A DNA stretch of 6,014 nucleotides from Rhodoferax sp. (GTDB taxonomy: Bacteria; Pseudomonadota; Gammaproteobacteria; Burkholderiales; Burkholderiaceae_C), in NCBI GenBank assembly GCA_023231075.1, contig JALNWC010000188.1, positions 1 through 6,014 of the forward strand, given 5' to 3'. Position 1 is the first letter of the stretch, and the number at the start of each line of letters is the position of its first letter. This document shows, piece after piece, positions 1 to 5,854 of this stretch. A program made the translations under genes and the position numbers. The notes below the pieces were generated by a model. That model saw only the letters and a program-made list of their open reading frames with translations. It made no database searches and was not told the origin of the DNA.

Positions 1-1
1 G

Positions 2-676
2 CGCAACTTCCTGCTGCGCTCGCCGGCCTGGTTTCGCAACACCGTGCTGGCGCTGGAGTGGGCTTATTTTCCGGCGGTTGAATTCCTGATGCGGGCCTTT
101 GTGCTGGCGCTGCCGTTTCAGGATGAGCGCAAGCGCGCCGCCCGGGGCCGCATTCTGGGTGTGGCTGCGGTCCGTCTGGGTGCCTTTGCCCTGCTGGGCT
201 GGTGGTCTCCCAAAGCGCTGTTGCTTTACTTTTTGGCTTACCTGGTGTTCGTCACAGTGCTGCGTTTTGCCGACTGTTTTCAGCACACCTACGACGCCTA
301 TCCGATCCTCGACGACAAGCCCATCCCGGCCGACAAACTGCGCGACCGCGCCTACGAGCAGGCCCATACCTTCAGCAATGTCGTGGGTCTGAACCGCCCC
401 TGGCTCAACCTGCTGTGGTTGAATTTTGGCTACCACAACGCGCACCACGAGCGCCCCACGGCGCCCTGGCACCGCCTGCCGGCGTTCCACCGCGAGTTGT
501 ACGCGGACGACTACGCCCAGGTGACGCCGGTGCGTGAGTTGCTGCGCAGTTTTCACATCAACCGCGTCAAGCGTGTGCTGGCCAGCGACTACGGCCAGGT
601 GCAGGCGCCCGGCACACCCGGCCGTGCCGATGGCTTTCTGGGTGCGGTCGGCGTGTCTTTTCTGACGGCGGTGTGA
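2..676 (+). CDS. Fatty acid desaturase-type membrane di-iron protein, 5' partial
   Basis: The reading frame is open from the window edge, so the N-terminus and the first histidine box are outside; 224 C-terminal residues are visible. A hydrophobic membrane stretch (bases about 140-275) precedes a second histidine box, FQHTYDAY, whose His codon is at 284. The diagnostic third box HNAHH (HxxHH) is at 434-448, followed by ERPTAPWHRLPAFH. Such boxes bind the di-iron centre of membrane desaturases and hydroxylases, which use O2 and electrons from a ferredoxin or cytochrome partner to desaturate or hydroxylate an acyl chain or similar lipid. The soluble tail after the third box is normal for the family. 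The TGA stop is 1 bp before the next gene, so this is probably an early gene of the operon. The family is clear. Whether it desaturates a true fatty acid or hydroxylates another hydrophobic molecule (as AlkB- and CrtW-type relatives do) cannot be told. Confidence 0.87.
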   Translation, partial: RNFLLRSPAWFRNTVLALEWAYFPAVEFLMRAFVLALPFQDERKRAARGRILGVAAVRLGAFALLGWWSPKALLLYFLAYLVFVTVLRFADCFQHTYDAYPILDDKPIPADKLRDRAYEQAHTFSNVVGLNRPWLNLLWLNFGYHNAHHERPTAPWHRLPAFHRELYADDYAQVTPVRELLRSFHINRVKRVLASDYGQVQAPGTPGRADGFLGAVGVSFLTAV

Positions 677-677
677 G

Positions 678-1466
678 TTGAAGCCGGACTACGCCTTGCA
701 GGGCAAAACGGTGGTGCTGACTGGCGCCGCGGGCGGCATTGGCCAGGGACTGGCGCAGGCTTTTGCCGCGCAGGGCGTGCGCCTGCTGCTGCTCGACCGG
801 GTTGCGGCGCCGCTGCAAGCGCTCGCCGAGGCGCTGCCCGGGCACACTGAGGTGATGACCGCCGTGTGTGACCTGGGGGACGACGCGCAGGTGGCGGCGC
901 TGGCGTCTCGCCTGCAAAACCAGTGGGGCAGGGTGGACGTGCTGGTCAACAACGCGGGGGTGGAATACCCCACGCCCATCGACAGCCCGGCGCCGGACGC
1001 CATGGCGCGCTGGGCCAGCCTGCTCGACAACAACGTGTTGGGCATGGTGCGGCTGACGCGCGCGCTGCTGCCGCTGATGCCCGCGGGCGCCCGCGTCATC
1101 AACCAGTCTTCGATCTGGGGCAAGACCGGGGTCGCCGATTTTTCGGCCTATGTGGCGAGCAAACACGCGGTCATCGGCCTGACCCGCTCGCTGGCGTTTG
1201 AGCTGGGCGGGCGCGGCATCCGCGTCAATGCGGTGTGCCCGGGCTGGATCCGTACCGACGCCGCCATGCGCTCGCTCGCCAGCATGGCGCAGCAGCAGGG
1301 CCGCAGCGAGGCCGAGGTCGAACGCGATTTGCTGGCACAACAAGCCTTGCCCGGCATGCTGGCGCCCGCCGACATTGCCGGCGTCTACCTGTTTTTGGCC
1401 AGCGCCGACGCCGCGCCGCTCACCGGCCAGGCCCTGGTGGTGAGCAACGGCGAGGTGATGGCGTGA
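678..1466 (+). CDS. SDR-family oxidoreductase (first of two)
   Basis: A complete 262-residue classical short-chain dehydrogenase. The cofactor motif TGAAGGIG is at residues 15-22, and an Asp (D40) ends the second beta strand, which in this family usually means NAD(H) rather than NADP(H). NNAG is at 91-94. The catalytic tetrad is N119 (NVLG), S145, Y158 and K162 (YVASK), followed by RVNAVCPG. It should oxidise an alcohol or reduce a ketone or aldehyde in the cytoplasm; the substrate is unknown. The start is TTG: an in-frame TGA at 663-665 blocks any earlier start, and no ATG or GTG lies between it and the cofactor motif. TTG 696 is possible but would trim the first strand. The Shine-Dalgarno is weak, so translation is probably coupled to the desaturase, whose stop is 1 bp upstream. 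The 3' end overlaps the second SDR by 4 bp. Confidence 0.92.
   Translation: MKPDYALQGKTVVLTGAAGGIGQGLAQAFAAQGVRLLLLDRVAAPLQALAEALPGHTEVMTAVCDLGDDAQVAALASRLQNQWGRVDVLVNNAGVEYPTPIDSPAPDAMARWASLLDNNVLGMVRLTRALLPLMPAGARVINQSSIWGKTGVADFSAYVASKHAVIGLTRSLAFELGGRGIRVNAVCPGWIRTDAAMRSLASMAQQQGRSEAEVERDLLAQQALPGMLAPADIAGVYLFLASADAAPLTGQALVVSNGEVMA
1452..1458 (+). promoter_or_regulatory. Strong ribosome binding site fixing the GTG start of the second SDR
   Basis: GAGGTGA lies inside the last codons of the first SDR and matches seven consecutive bases of the ideal anti-16S complement (AGGAGGTGA). Its GAGG core is 7 bases before GTG 1463. This supports GTG 1463 over the much earlier in-frame start near 1235, whose extra residues are out-of-frame sequence of the first SDR. 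Confidence 0.65.
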
Positions 1467-2230
1467 CGGCGGCTGCCCTGAACCTGTCCCTCAAGGGGCG
1501 CACCGCCCTGGTCACCGGCGCCGCGACCGGCATTGGCCGTGCCATTGCCCTGGCCTTTGCGCAAGCCGGCGCCGCCGTGGTGGTGAACCACCTGGGGCAA
1601 GCGGCACAGGCGCAGGCACTGGTGCAGGAATTGCAAAGCCTGGGCGTGCCGGCCTGGGCGCTGGAAGCCGATGTCAGTGCGGCGGCGGACGTGGCCCGGC
1701 TGGCGGCGCAAGTTCAGACGGCCTGTGGTGCGCTGGATATTCTGGTCAACAACGCCGGCATCATCCAGGAAAAACCGTTTCTGGAGACGACCGAGGCCGA
1801 TTGGGACCGCATGCTCGGCACCGACCTCACCTCGGTGTTCCTGACCGCACGCGCTTTCCTGCCCGCCATGGTGGCGCGCCAGCAGGGCGTGATCATCAAC
1901 ATCGCCTCGGACCTGGGCATTCTGGGGCGCTCCCAGTTGGCCCCCTACTGCGCGGCCAAGGCCGGTGTGATCGGCCTGACCCGGTCATTGGCGCGCGAGT
2001 TTGCACCGGCCATTCGCGTCAACGCCATTGCGCCGGGGCCGGTCAATACCGCCATGGTGGCGCTTGAATCCATGAGCGCCGAGTCAATTCAAAAGGAACT
2101 CGACATTCCCCAGCGGCGCTTTGCCGAGCCCGAAGAGGTCGCGGCCACGGCGCTGTTTCTGGCCTCGGACCTGTCGCGCTTTTATTGCGGCCAGGTACTC
2201 GGGCCCAATGGCGGCTCGGTGATGCCATGA
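1463..2230 (+). CDS. SDR-family oxidoreductase (second of two, FabG-like)
   Basis: A complete 255-residue classical short-chain dehydrogenase starting at GTG in a GTGA overlap with the upstream stop. TGAATGIG is at residues 18-25, NNAG at 96-99, S149, Y162 and K166 (YCAAK) form the catalytic core, and RVNAIAPG follows. The second beta strand ends in VVVNHLG with no acidic residue (H43 stands where the first SDR has D40), which suggests NADP(H) use, so the two SDRs may differ in cofactor. The usual tetrad Asn is Asp here (D121, in TDLTSVFL). The fold resembles FabG 3-oxoacyl-ACP reductases and sugar or hydroxysteroid dehydrogenases. The operon context argues against housekeeping fatty acid synthesis, since no other fab gene is nearby. 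The two SDRs share motifs but diverge widely elsewhere, so they are not a recent duplication. The stop overlaps the transporter start by 4 bp. Confidence 0.92.
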   Translation: MTAAALNLSLKGRTALVTGAATGIGRAIALAFAQAGAAVVVNHLGQAAQAQALVQELQSLGVPAWALEADVSAAADVARLAAQVQTACGALDILVNNAGIIQEKPFLETTEADWDRMLGTDLTSVFLTARAFLPAMVARQQGVIINIASDLGILGRSQLAPYCAAKAGVIGLTRSLAREFAPAIRVNAIAPGPVNTAMVALESMSAESIQKELDIPQRRFAEPEEVAATALFLASDLSRFYCGQVLGPNGGSVMP

Positions 2231-3138
2231 CTACCACCACCCGATCCCCGGCGCTGCCCTTGCTGGTGTTGCTGTTCTCATCCTCGCTGTGGGGCCTGTC
2301 CTGGTGGCCCTTGAAGCAGTTTGTCGAGGTCGGTCTGGGCGGGCCGGTGTTGTCGCTGCTGGTCTATGGCCCGGTGGGCCTGGTGCTGGCCGCAACCCTG
2401 TGGCGCGAACGCACGGCGTGGCGCGCGCAAACCGGCCTGCTGATCGCCCTGGCGCTGGTGGGCGGCTGGGCCAACACCTCGTTTGTCAACGCCTTGATGC
2501 TGGGCGACGTGGTGCGTGTCATGTTCCTGTTTTACCTGTCGCCGGTGTGGTCGGTGCTCGGCGGCTGGCTGTTTTTGAAAGAGCAGGTCGGTGGCCGGCG
2601 CAAGCTGGCGGTGGCCGTGGCGCTGGCCGGGCTCTGGCTGGTGCTGGGCGGGGCGCAGGCCTTCAGCACCGCCTTGAGTGTGGCCGACGTGCTGGCGCTC
2701 ACGGCCGGGCTGGCGTTTGCCGGCAACAACGTCATCGCACGGGCCGGCCAGGCCATTCCGATTCGCTCCAAAACAGCGGCCGTGTTTCTGGGCTGCGGCC
2801 TGCTCTCCGGACTCTGGGTGCTGGGCCTGGGCTCGCCCGTTCCTGACGTGTCGCTGCCGGTGTCGCTGGCGGTCCTGGCCTACGGTTTTGGCTGGCTGCT
2901 GCTGGCCACCGCCACCTGGCAATTTGGCGTCACCCACATGGAAAGCGGTCGCGCCGGGGTGGTCATGCTGGCCGAACTGCTGGTGGCCGTGCTCACCGCC
3001 ACCTGGTGGGGCGGCGAAGCTTTGTCTGCCCAGGAATGGGTGGGCGGCGCGCTGATTGCCTGCGCCGCACTGATCGAGGCCACCGACACCGGGTCGCCAA
3101 CACCCGCCACTTCAATTTTGGAAAAGGAAACCCCATGA
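2227..3138 (+). CDS. EamA/DMT-family transporter (drug/metabolite transporter)
   Basis: A 303-residue integral inner-membrane protein of the usual DMT size, starting at ATG in an ATGA overlap with the second SDR. Hydrophobic segments run almost end to end, consistent with ten helices in two EamA repeats (about residues 10-140 and 150-290). The first helix contains SSSLWGLSWWPLK, an N-terminal pattern typical of EamA proteins, and a polar connector follows the fifth helix region. The C-terminus is a short hydrophilic tail (ATDTGSPTPATS...). EamA proteins export or import small metabolites such as amino acids or drug-like compounds by secondary transport; direction and substrate cannot be predicted. 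Its position between the SDRs and the creatininase suggests it moves the pathway's substrate or product. It ends in an ATGA overlap with the creatininase. An in-frame extension upstream to about 2185 is rejected because it lies within the second SDR. Confidence 0.9.
   Translation: MTTTTRSPALPLLVLLFSSSLWGLSWWPLKQFVEVGLGGPVLSLLVYGPVGLVLAATLWRERTAWRAQTGLLIALALVGGWANTSFVNALMLGDVVRVMFLFYLSPVWSVLGGWLFLKEQVGGRRKLAVAVALAGLWLVLGGAQAFSTALSVADVLALTAGLAFAGNNVIARAGQAIPIRSKTAAVFLGCGLLSGLWVLGLGSPVPDVSLPVSLAVLAYGFGWLLLATATWQFGVTHMESGRAGVVMLAELLVAVLTATWWGGEALSAQEWVGGALIACAALIEATDTGSPTPATSILEKETP
3121..3130 (+). promoter_or_regulatory. Purine-rich ribosome binding site of the creatininase gene
   Basis: The purine-rich stretch GAAAAGGAAA at the end of the transporter gene contains AAGGA, 6 bases before ATG 3135. 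It supports this start over in-frame starts reaching back to about 3006, which would put creatininase residues over transporter coding sequence. Confidence 0.6.
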
Positions 3139-3902
3139 GCACTGTCTGGATGAACCAACTGTCCTGGCTCGACTACCAGAGCCGCATCAGCCGTGACCAA
3201 CCGCCCATCCTGTTGCCGGTCGGTGCGCTGGAGCAGCACGGACCCCATTTGCCGCTGGGCACCGATGGCCTGCTGTCGGCCTCGGTGGCGGCGGATGCGG
3301 CCGCGCGCGTGAGGGGTCTGGTGGCGCCCACGCTGTCTTATGGCTACAAGTCCCAACCCAAGTGTGGCGGCGGCCAGCATTTTTGCGGCACCACCAGCGT
3401 CGATGCGGCCACCCTGATTGGTTCGGTGCGGGATGCGGTGCGCGAATTTGCCCGCCATGGCGTCACCAGGCTGGTGGTGGTCAACGGCCATTACGAGAAC
3501 CAGTGGTTTTTGATCGAGGGCATTGACCTGGGGCTGCGCGATGCTGGCCCCGGCACCCAGCTTGAAGTCATGCGGCTCGAATACTGGGACTTCATGACCC
3601 CCGATACCCTGGCCGATGTGTTCCCGCAGGGTTTTCCCGGTTTTGCACTGGAGCATGCGGCCGTGCTGGAAACCTCGATGATGCTGCACTACCACCCGTC
3701 GCTGGTGCGCCTGGACCTGATCCCCGACGATGGACCGGCCGACTTTCCGCCTTACGACATGTACCCCACGCGCCCCGACTGGGTGCCCGCGTCGGGCGTG
3801 TTGTCCTCGGCCAAAGGTTCCAGCGCGGACAAAGGCCGCCTGCTGGCGCAGGAAGTCGCCGTGCGCATGGCCCAGGCGATTGAAAGCGGTTTTGGTCAGT
3901 GA
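3135..3902 (+). CDS. Creatininase-family amidohydrolase (creatinine amidohydrolase-like)
   Basis: A complete 255-residue cytoplasmic metal hydrolase, close to the length of Pseudomonas creatininase. The first metal motif LPVGALEQHGPHLPLGTD supplies E33, H35 and D44; the second, VNGHYEN, supplies H119 and E121, with Y120 between. These correspond to the five ligands of the two-metal site in the P. putida enzyme as I recall it (E34, H36, D45, H120, E122). Further shared blocks are YGYKSQPKCGGG, HFCGTTSVD, YWDF, EHAAVLETS and FPPYD. The resemblance is to creatininase proper rather than only to the distant MftE or FAPy-deformylase branches. Creatininase opens the creatinine ring to creatine reversibly, but the neighbours are not creatine-pathway genes, so a different cyclic amide is plausible. 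W151 matches one active-site Trp, while the other (W174 in P. putida) aligns with F170. ATG 3135 overlaps the transporter stop and has a good Shine-Dalgarno. Confidence 0.9.
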   Translation: MSTVWMNQLSWLDYQSRISRDQPPILLPVGALEQHGPHLPLGTDGLLSASVAADAAARVRGLVAPTLSYGYKSQPKCGGGQHFCGTTSVDAATLIGSVRDAVREFARHGVTRLVVVNGHYENQWFLIEGIDLGLRDAGPGTQLEVMRLEYWDFMTPDTLADVFPQGFPGFALEHAAVLETSMMLHYHPSLVRLDLIPDDGPADFPPYDMYPTRPDWVPASGVLSSAKGSSADKGRLLAQEVAVRMAQAIESGFGQ

Positions 3903-3904
3903 GG
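3901..3904 (+). promoter_or_regulatory. Ribosome binding site of the MBL hydrolase gene
   Basis: GAGG, formed partly by the creatininase TGA stop (3900-3902), sits 5 bases before ATG 3910. It supports that start and allows terminating ribosomes to re-initiate on the next gene. Confidence 0.5.
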
Positions 3905-3909
3905 TTCGC

Positions 3910-4716
3910 ATGACACAAGTCAAAAAACTGTGGCCGCTGCTCACCGCCACCCATCGCTACGACAAATCCATTTCGACCCTGAACCGGGGGCGCGGGCAGC
4001 AGATCGAGGCGCCCATCCTGGCCTATTTGATCGAAACCGCGAATGGCCGCATTTTGTATGACGTGGGTTGCGACCACGCCAAGATCCATGACCCTGTCGT
4101 CAGCGCCCGTTACTACAACCCGGAGCTGTTCGCGTTCGGGGCGCCCGAGATGCTGGAGCAGCAACGCGTCCCCCATCACCTGGCGCGTTTGGGGCTGACC
4201 GCGGCGGATGTGGATGTCATCTTCATTGGCCATCTGCATTTTGACCATGCCGGTGGTTTGAAGGAGCTCAAGCGCTGTGGCTGCGGTGCCGACATTCATG
4301 TGCAGCACGACGAGGTCAACGCCGCGCGCAGTGGCGCCGACCCTGCCGTGTTTGCCGATGATCTGCTCGACGATGCGGGTGCGCCCTTGCCCTTTTGCCT
4401 GCAGCAGGGCGAGTACAGCGTGCTGCCCGGTGTGCAAGCCGTGGCCACGCCGGGGCATACGGTCGGGCACATGTCGCTGCTGATCGAGTTGCCCAAAGGG
4501 CCGCCCGTTTTGCTCGCGGGCGACGCCGCCGACCTGCAGGAAAACCTGGATGACGAAGTCGCTCCCGGCACCCTGTGGCAAGGCCGTGAAGCCCAGGCGG
4601 TGGCGAGCATCCGCAAACTCAAGGCGCTGGCGCGCAACACCGGCGCGGTGATCTGGCCGAACCATGACATGGCCTTTTACCGCAGCCTGCCGCCGTTTCC
4701 AGTGGCCTGCGAATGA
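3910..4716 (+). CDS. MBL-fold metallohydrolase, AHL-lactonase-like
   Basis: A complete 268-residue cytoplasmic metallo-beta-lactamase-fold protein. The metal signature HLHFDH is at residues 108-113, followed by AGG. The third ligand His is H183 in TPGHTVGHMSLL, the bridging Asp is D205 in LLAGDAADL, and the last His is probably H252 (WPNHDM). The order, the spacing and the length match the N-acyl homoserine lactonase group (AiiA/AttM type), which also includes many lactone and ester hydrolases with no role in quorum sensing. No signal peptide is seen. It lies 7 bp after the creatininase, inside an apparent metabolic operon with no luxI or luxR gene in view, so I favour hydrolysis of a pathway lactone, ester or cyclic intermediate over quorum quenching. 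A CGC pair (C123, C125) lies just after the first motif. The stop overlaps the next gene by 4 bp (ATGA). Confidence 0.88.
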   Translation: MTQVKKLWPLLTATHRYDKSISTLNRGRGQQIEAPILAYLIETANGRILYDVGCDHAKIHDPVVSARYYNPELFAFGAPEMLEQQRVPHHLARLGLTAADVDVIFIGHLHFDHAGGLKELKRCGCGADIHVQHDEVNAARSGADPAVFADDLLDDAGAPLPFCLQQGEYSVLPGVQAVATPGHTVGHMSLLIELPKGPPVLLAGDAADLQENLDDEVAPGTLWQGREAQAVASIRKLKALARNTGAVIWPNHDMAFYRSLPPFPVACE

Positions 4717-5468
4717 CGCCCGTACCTGATCACTACCGTGGTGTCTGGGCACGCCGACTGCTGGAAACCCCGCAGCAGCGTGATGAGCACACCTTTGTGC
4801 GCTGGTTGCAGACCAGTCTTTGGCACGCCGACCTGCGCATCCCGGCCATGGCACCGGGGACTGACGCGCTGCTTCAACTGGCCAGCCAGCAAGGATTTTG
4901 CGGCGTGACCCAGGTGGCGCATCAGGCCAGCGGTGAGGTATGTACCTGGCAGCGCCGTCTTGATTTTCAGCCACCGCGCGCCGATGTCGATGCGGGGCTG
5001 ATGGTGTTCGAGGCGCCGGAACGTGTGATCGAGACCGGCGTGCACGCACCTTATCTGGAAATCTGGGAACGGCTGCCGGACTCCACCGGGCCTTACATCG
5101 CGCTGGCCGGGCTGGACGAGGCGGGTGGCGACACGCAGGAACGCTTTTTGGTGGCGGGCCGCTACGCCATGCACGTGCGGCCCCGGTGCATGGCCTGGCC
5201 GCCAGGCACACAAGCCGGGCAGACCCTGGTTGATGTGGTGGTCAAACACCCCGAGCATGCTGTCGCGCTGCTGGATTTTGAAATTTCGTTCGGGACGTTG
5301 GAAGTCGGTCAGTGGACGGTTGAGTCCTCGACCTTGCCCGCACTCAAAGGTGCGTGCTTGCCCATGGCTGTTCATCAGCGCAATGCCACACAAGCCGCCA
5401 TCGACAGCCCGGTTTGCGGAGGTCACTGGCAGATCCTGGAGTGGACCTGCAGCGAACGCCGTCTTTAA
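4713..5468 (+). CDS. Conserved-looking hypothetical protein, last gene of the operon
   Basis: A complete 251-residue soluble protein starting at ATG in an ATGA overlap with the MBL gene; no Shine-Dalgarno is evident, so it is probably translated by coupling. I cannot assign a family with confidence. There is no signal peptide or membrane segment. It is rich in Trp and other aromatics, set in alternating hydrophobic/polar strands: YRGVWARRLLE (8-18), VRWLQTSLWHADLRIP (29-44), GFCGVTQV (61-68), CTWQRRLDFQPP (77-88) and YLEIWERL (114-121), ending in HWQILEWTC. This looks like an all-beta barrel, and a lipocalin/calycin-like ligand-binding fold is a guess only. The codon pattern matches its neighbours and the coupling is tight, so it is very likely a real gene serving the same pathway. 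Its TAA stop shares the TTAA with the convergent minus-strand gene. Confidence 0.8.
   Translation: MTPVPDHYRGVWARRLLETPQQRDEHTFVRWLQTSLWHADLRIPAMAPGTDALLQLASQQGFCGVTQVAHQASGEVCTWQRRLDFQPPRADVDAGLMVFEAPERVIETGVHAPYLEIWERLPDSTGPYIALAGLDEAGGDTQERFLVAGRYAMHVRPRCMAWPPGTQAGQTLVDVVVKHPEHAVALLDFEISFGTLEVGQWTVESSTLPALKGACLPMAVHQRNATQAAIDSPVCGGHWQILEWTCSERRL
5465..5468. other. Overlapping stop codons of two convergent operons (TTAA)
   Basis: The palindrome TTAA contains the TAA stop of the plus-strand gene (5466-5468) and, read on the other strand, the TAA stop of the minus-strand gene (5467-5465). There is no intergenic space, and no hairpin followed by a T-run is apparent nearby, so any terminators must lie within the opposing coding sequence. 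Confidence 0.85.
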
Positions 5469-5854
5469 CCTGCTTCAAGTTCTGCGCATGCGGTATCCAG
5501 TGACACAGAATCGGCGTTCGCCTGCTGGGCTGCGGGCATTGCTGGTGCTGCAGCCGCAACAGGGCACACCGCTGGCAAACCCACCTGACTGCGGAAGGTC
5601 AGCGCATCGTAGTAGTCGCCCTGGTAGGCGATTTTGCCGCCTCTGAGGCGGATCATCGACACACCACGAAACGCAATGGGCTTGCCGGTGGGCTTGTCGC
5701 AGTCCACTGGAATGCCGGTGTGGGTGCCGGTGAATATCCACTGAAAGGCAATCGCGTCTTGGGTGACCAATGGTGCGCCCTCCATTTTCCATTGCAGGTC
5801 GGGGAAGGCCGCAATAAAGAATTTGATAACGAAGCATCGAGCCATCTGACTCAT
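5465..5854 (-). CDS. SnoaL/NTF2-like protein, apparently N-terminally truncated
   Basis: From the ATG at 5854, which overlaps the upstream gene's stop as ATGA, this encodes 129 residues. Residues about 8-93 read as the C-terminal two thirds of a SnoaL-like cone fold: FFIAAFPDLQWKMEG, then IAFQWIFTGTHTG, the insertion with PTGKPIAFRG, VSMIRLRGGKIAYQGDYYD and TFRSQVGL. Intact family members begin with about 50-60 more residues (the first helices, with a motif like YxAWNxHD, and the first strand); here only MSQMARC precedes the FFIAAFPD helix. The upstream DNA codes for the end of another gene, so the missing part is not simply out of frame nearby. The protein ends in a 36-residue Ala/Pro-rich tail. 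SnoaL-like proteins are small cyclases, hydrolases, isomerases or non-catalytic binders. Either a deletion left a remnant, or a short variant is expressed by coupling. A longer GTG start at 5869 also exists but adds nothing family-like. Confidence 0.62.
   Translation of the reverse strand: MSQMARCFVIKFFIAAFPDLQWKMEGAPLVTQDAIAFQWIFTGTHTGIPVDCDKPTGKPIAFRGVSMIRLRGGKIAYQGDYYDALTFRSQVGLPAVCPVAAAAPAMPAAQQANADSVSLDTACAELEAG

Noticed and set aside
567..1343. Open minus-strand frame of 258 codons opposite the first SDR
   Set aside because: Low-complexity Arg/His/Gln/Ala composition and antisense to an SDR with all catalytic motifs.
1235..1462. N-terminal extension of the second SDR
   Set aside because: The extra residues are out-of-frame first-SDR sequence; GTG 1463 has a strong Shine-Dalgarno and gives the normal SDR length.
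942..1757. Near-identical short stretch (CTGGTCAACAACGC) repeated in both SDR genes
   Set aside because: It encodes the conserved LVNNA motif in both proteins, so it is shared function and codon bias rather than a DNA repeat.
3006..3134. N-terminal extension of the creatininase
   Set aside because: It overlaps the end of the transporter; ATG 3135 has a good ribosome binding site and aligns with the family N-terminus.
3730..3909. N-terminal extension of the MBL hydrolase
   Set aside because: It lies in the creatininase coding sequence and reads as Arg/Pro/Cys-rich shadow; ATG 3910 gives the usual family start.
2880..3950. Open minus-strand frame of 356 codons opposite the transporter and creatininase
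   Set aside because: His/Gln/Arg-rich with no recognisable motif, and antisense to clear coding sequence.
3592..5211. Long open minus-strand frame (539 codons) opposite the creatininase, MBL and hypothetical genes
   Set aside because: Arg/Ala/Gly/Pro-rich translation with no domain, lying wholly antisense to three well-supported genes; typical of high-GC DNA.
5125..5646. Plus-strand frame of 173 codons spanning the convergent junction
   Set aside because: Arg/Trp/Ser-rich shadow translation crossing two real genes, with no motif.
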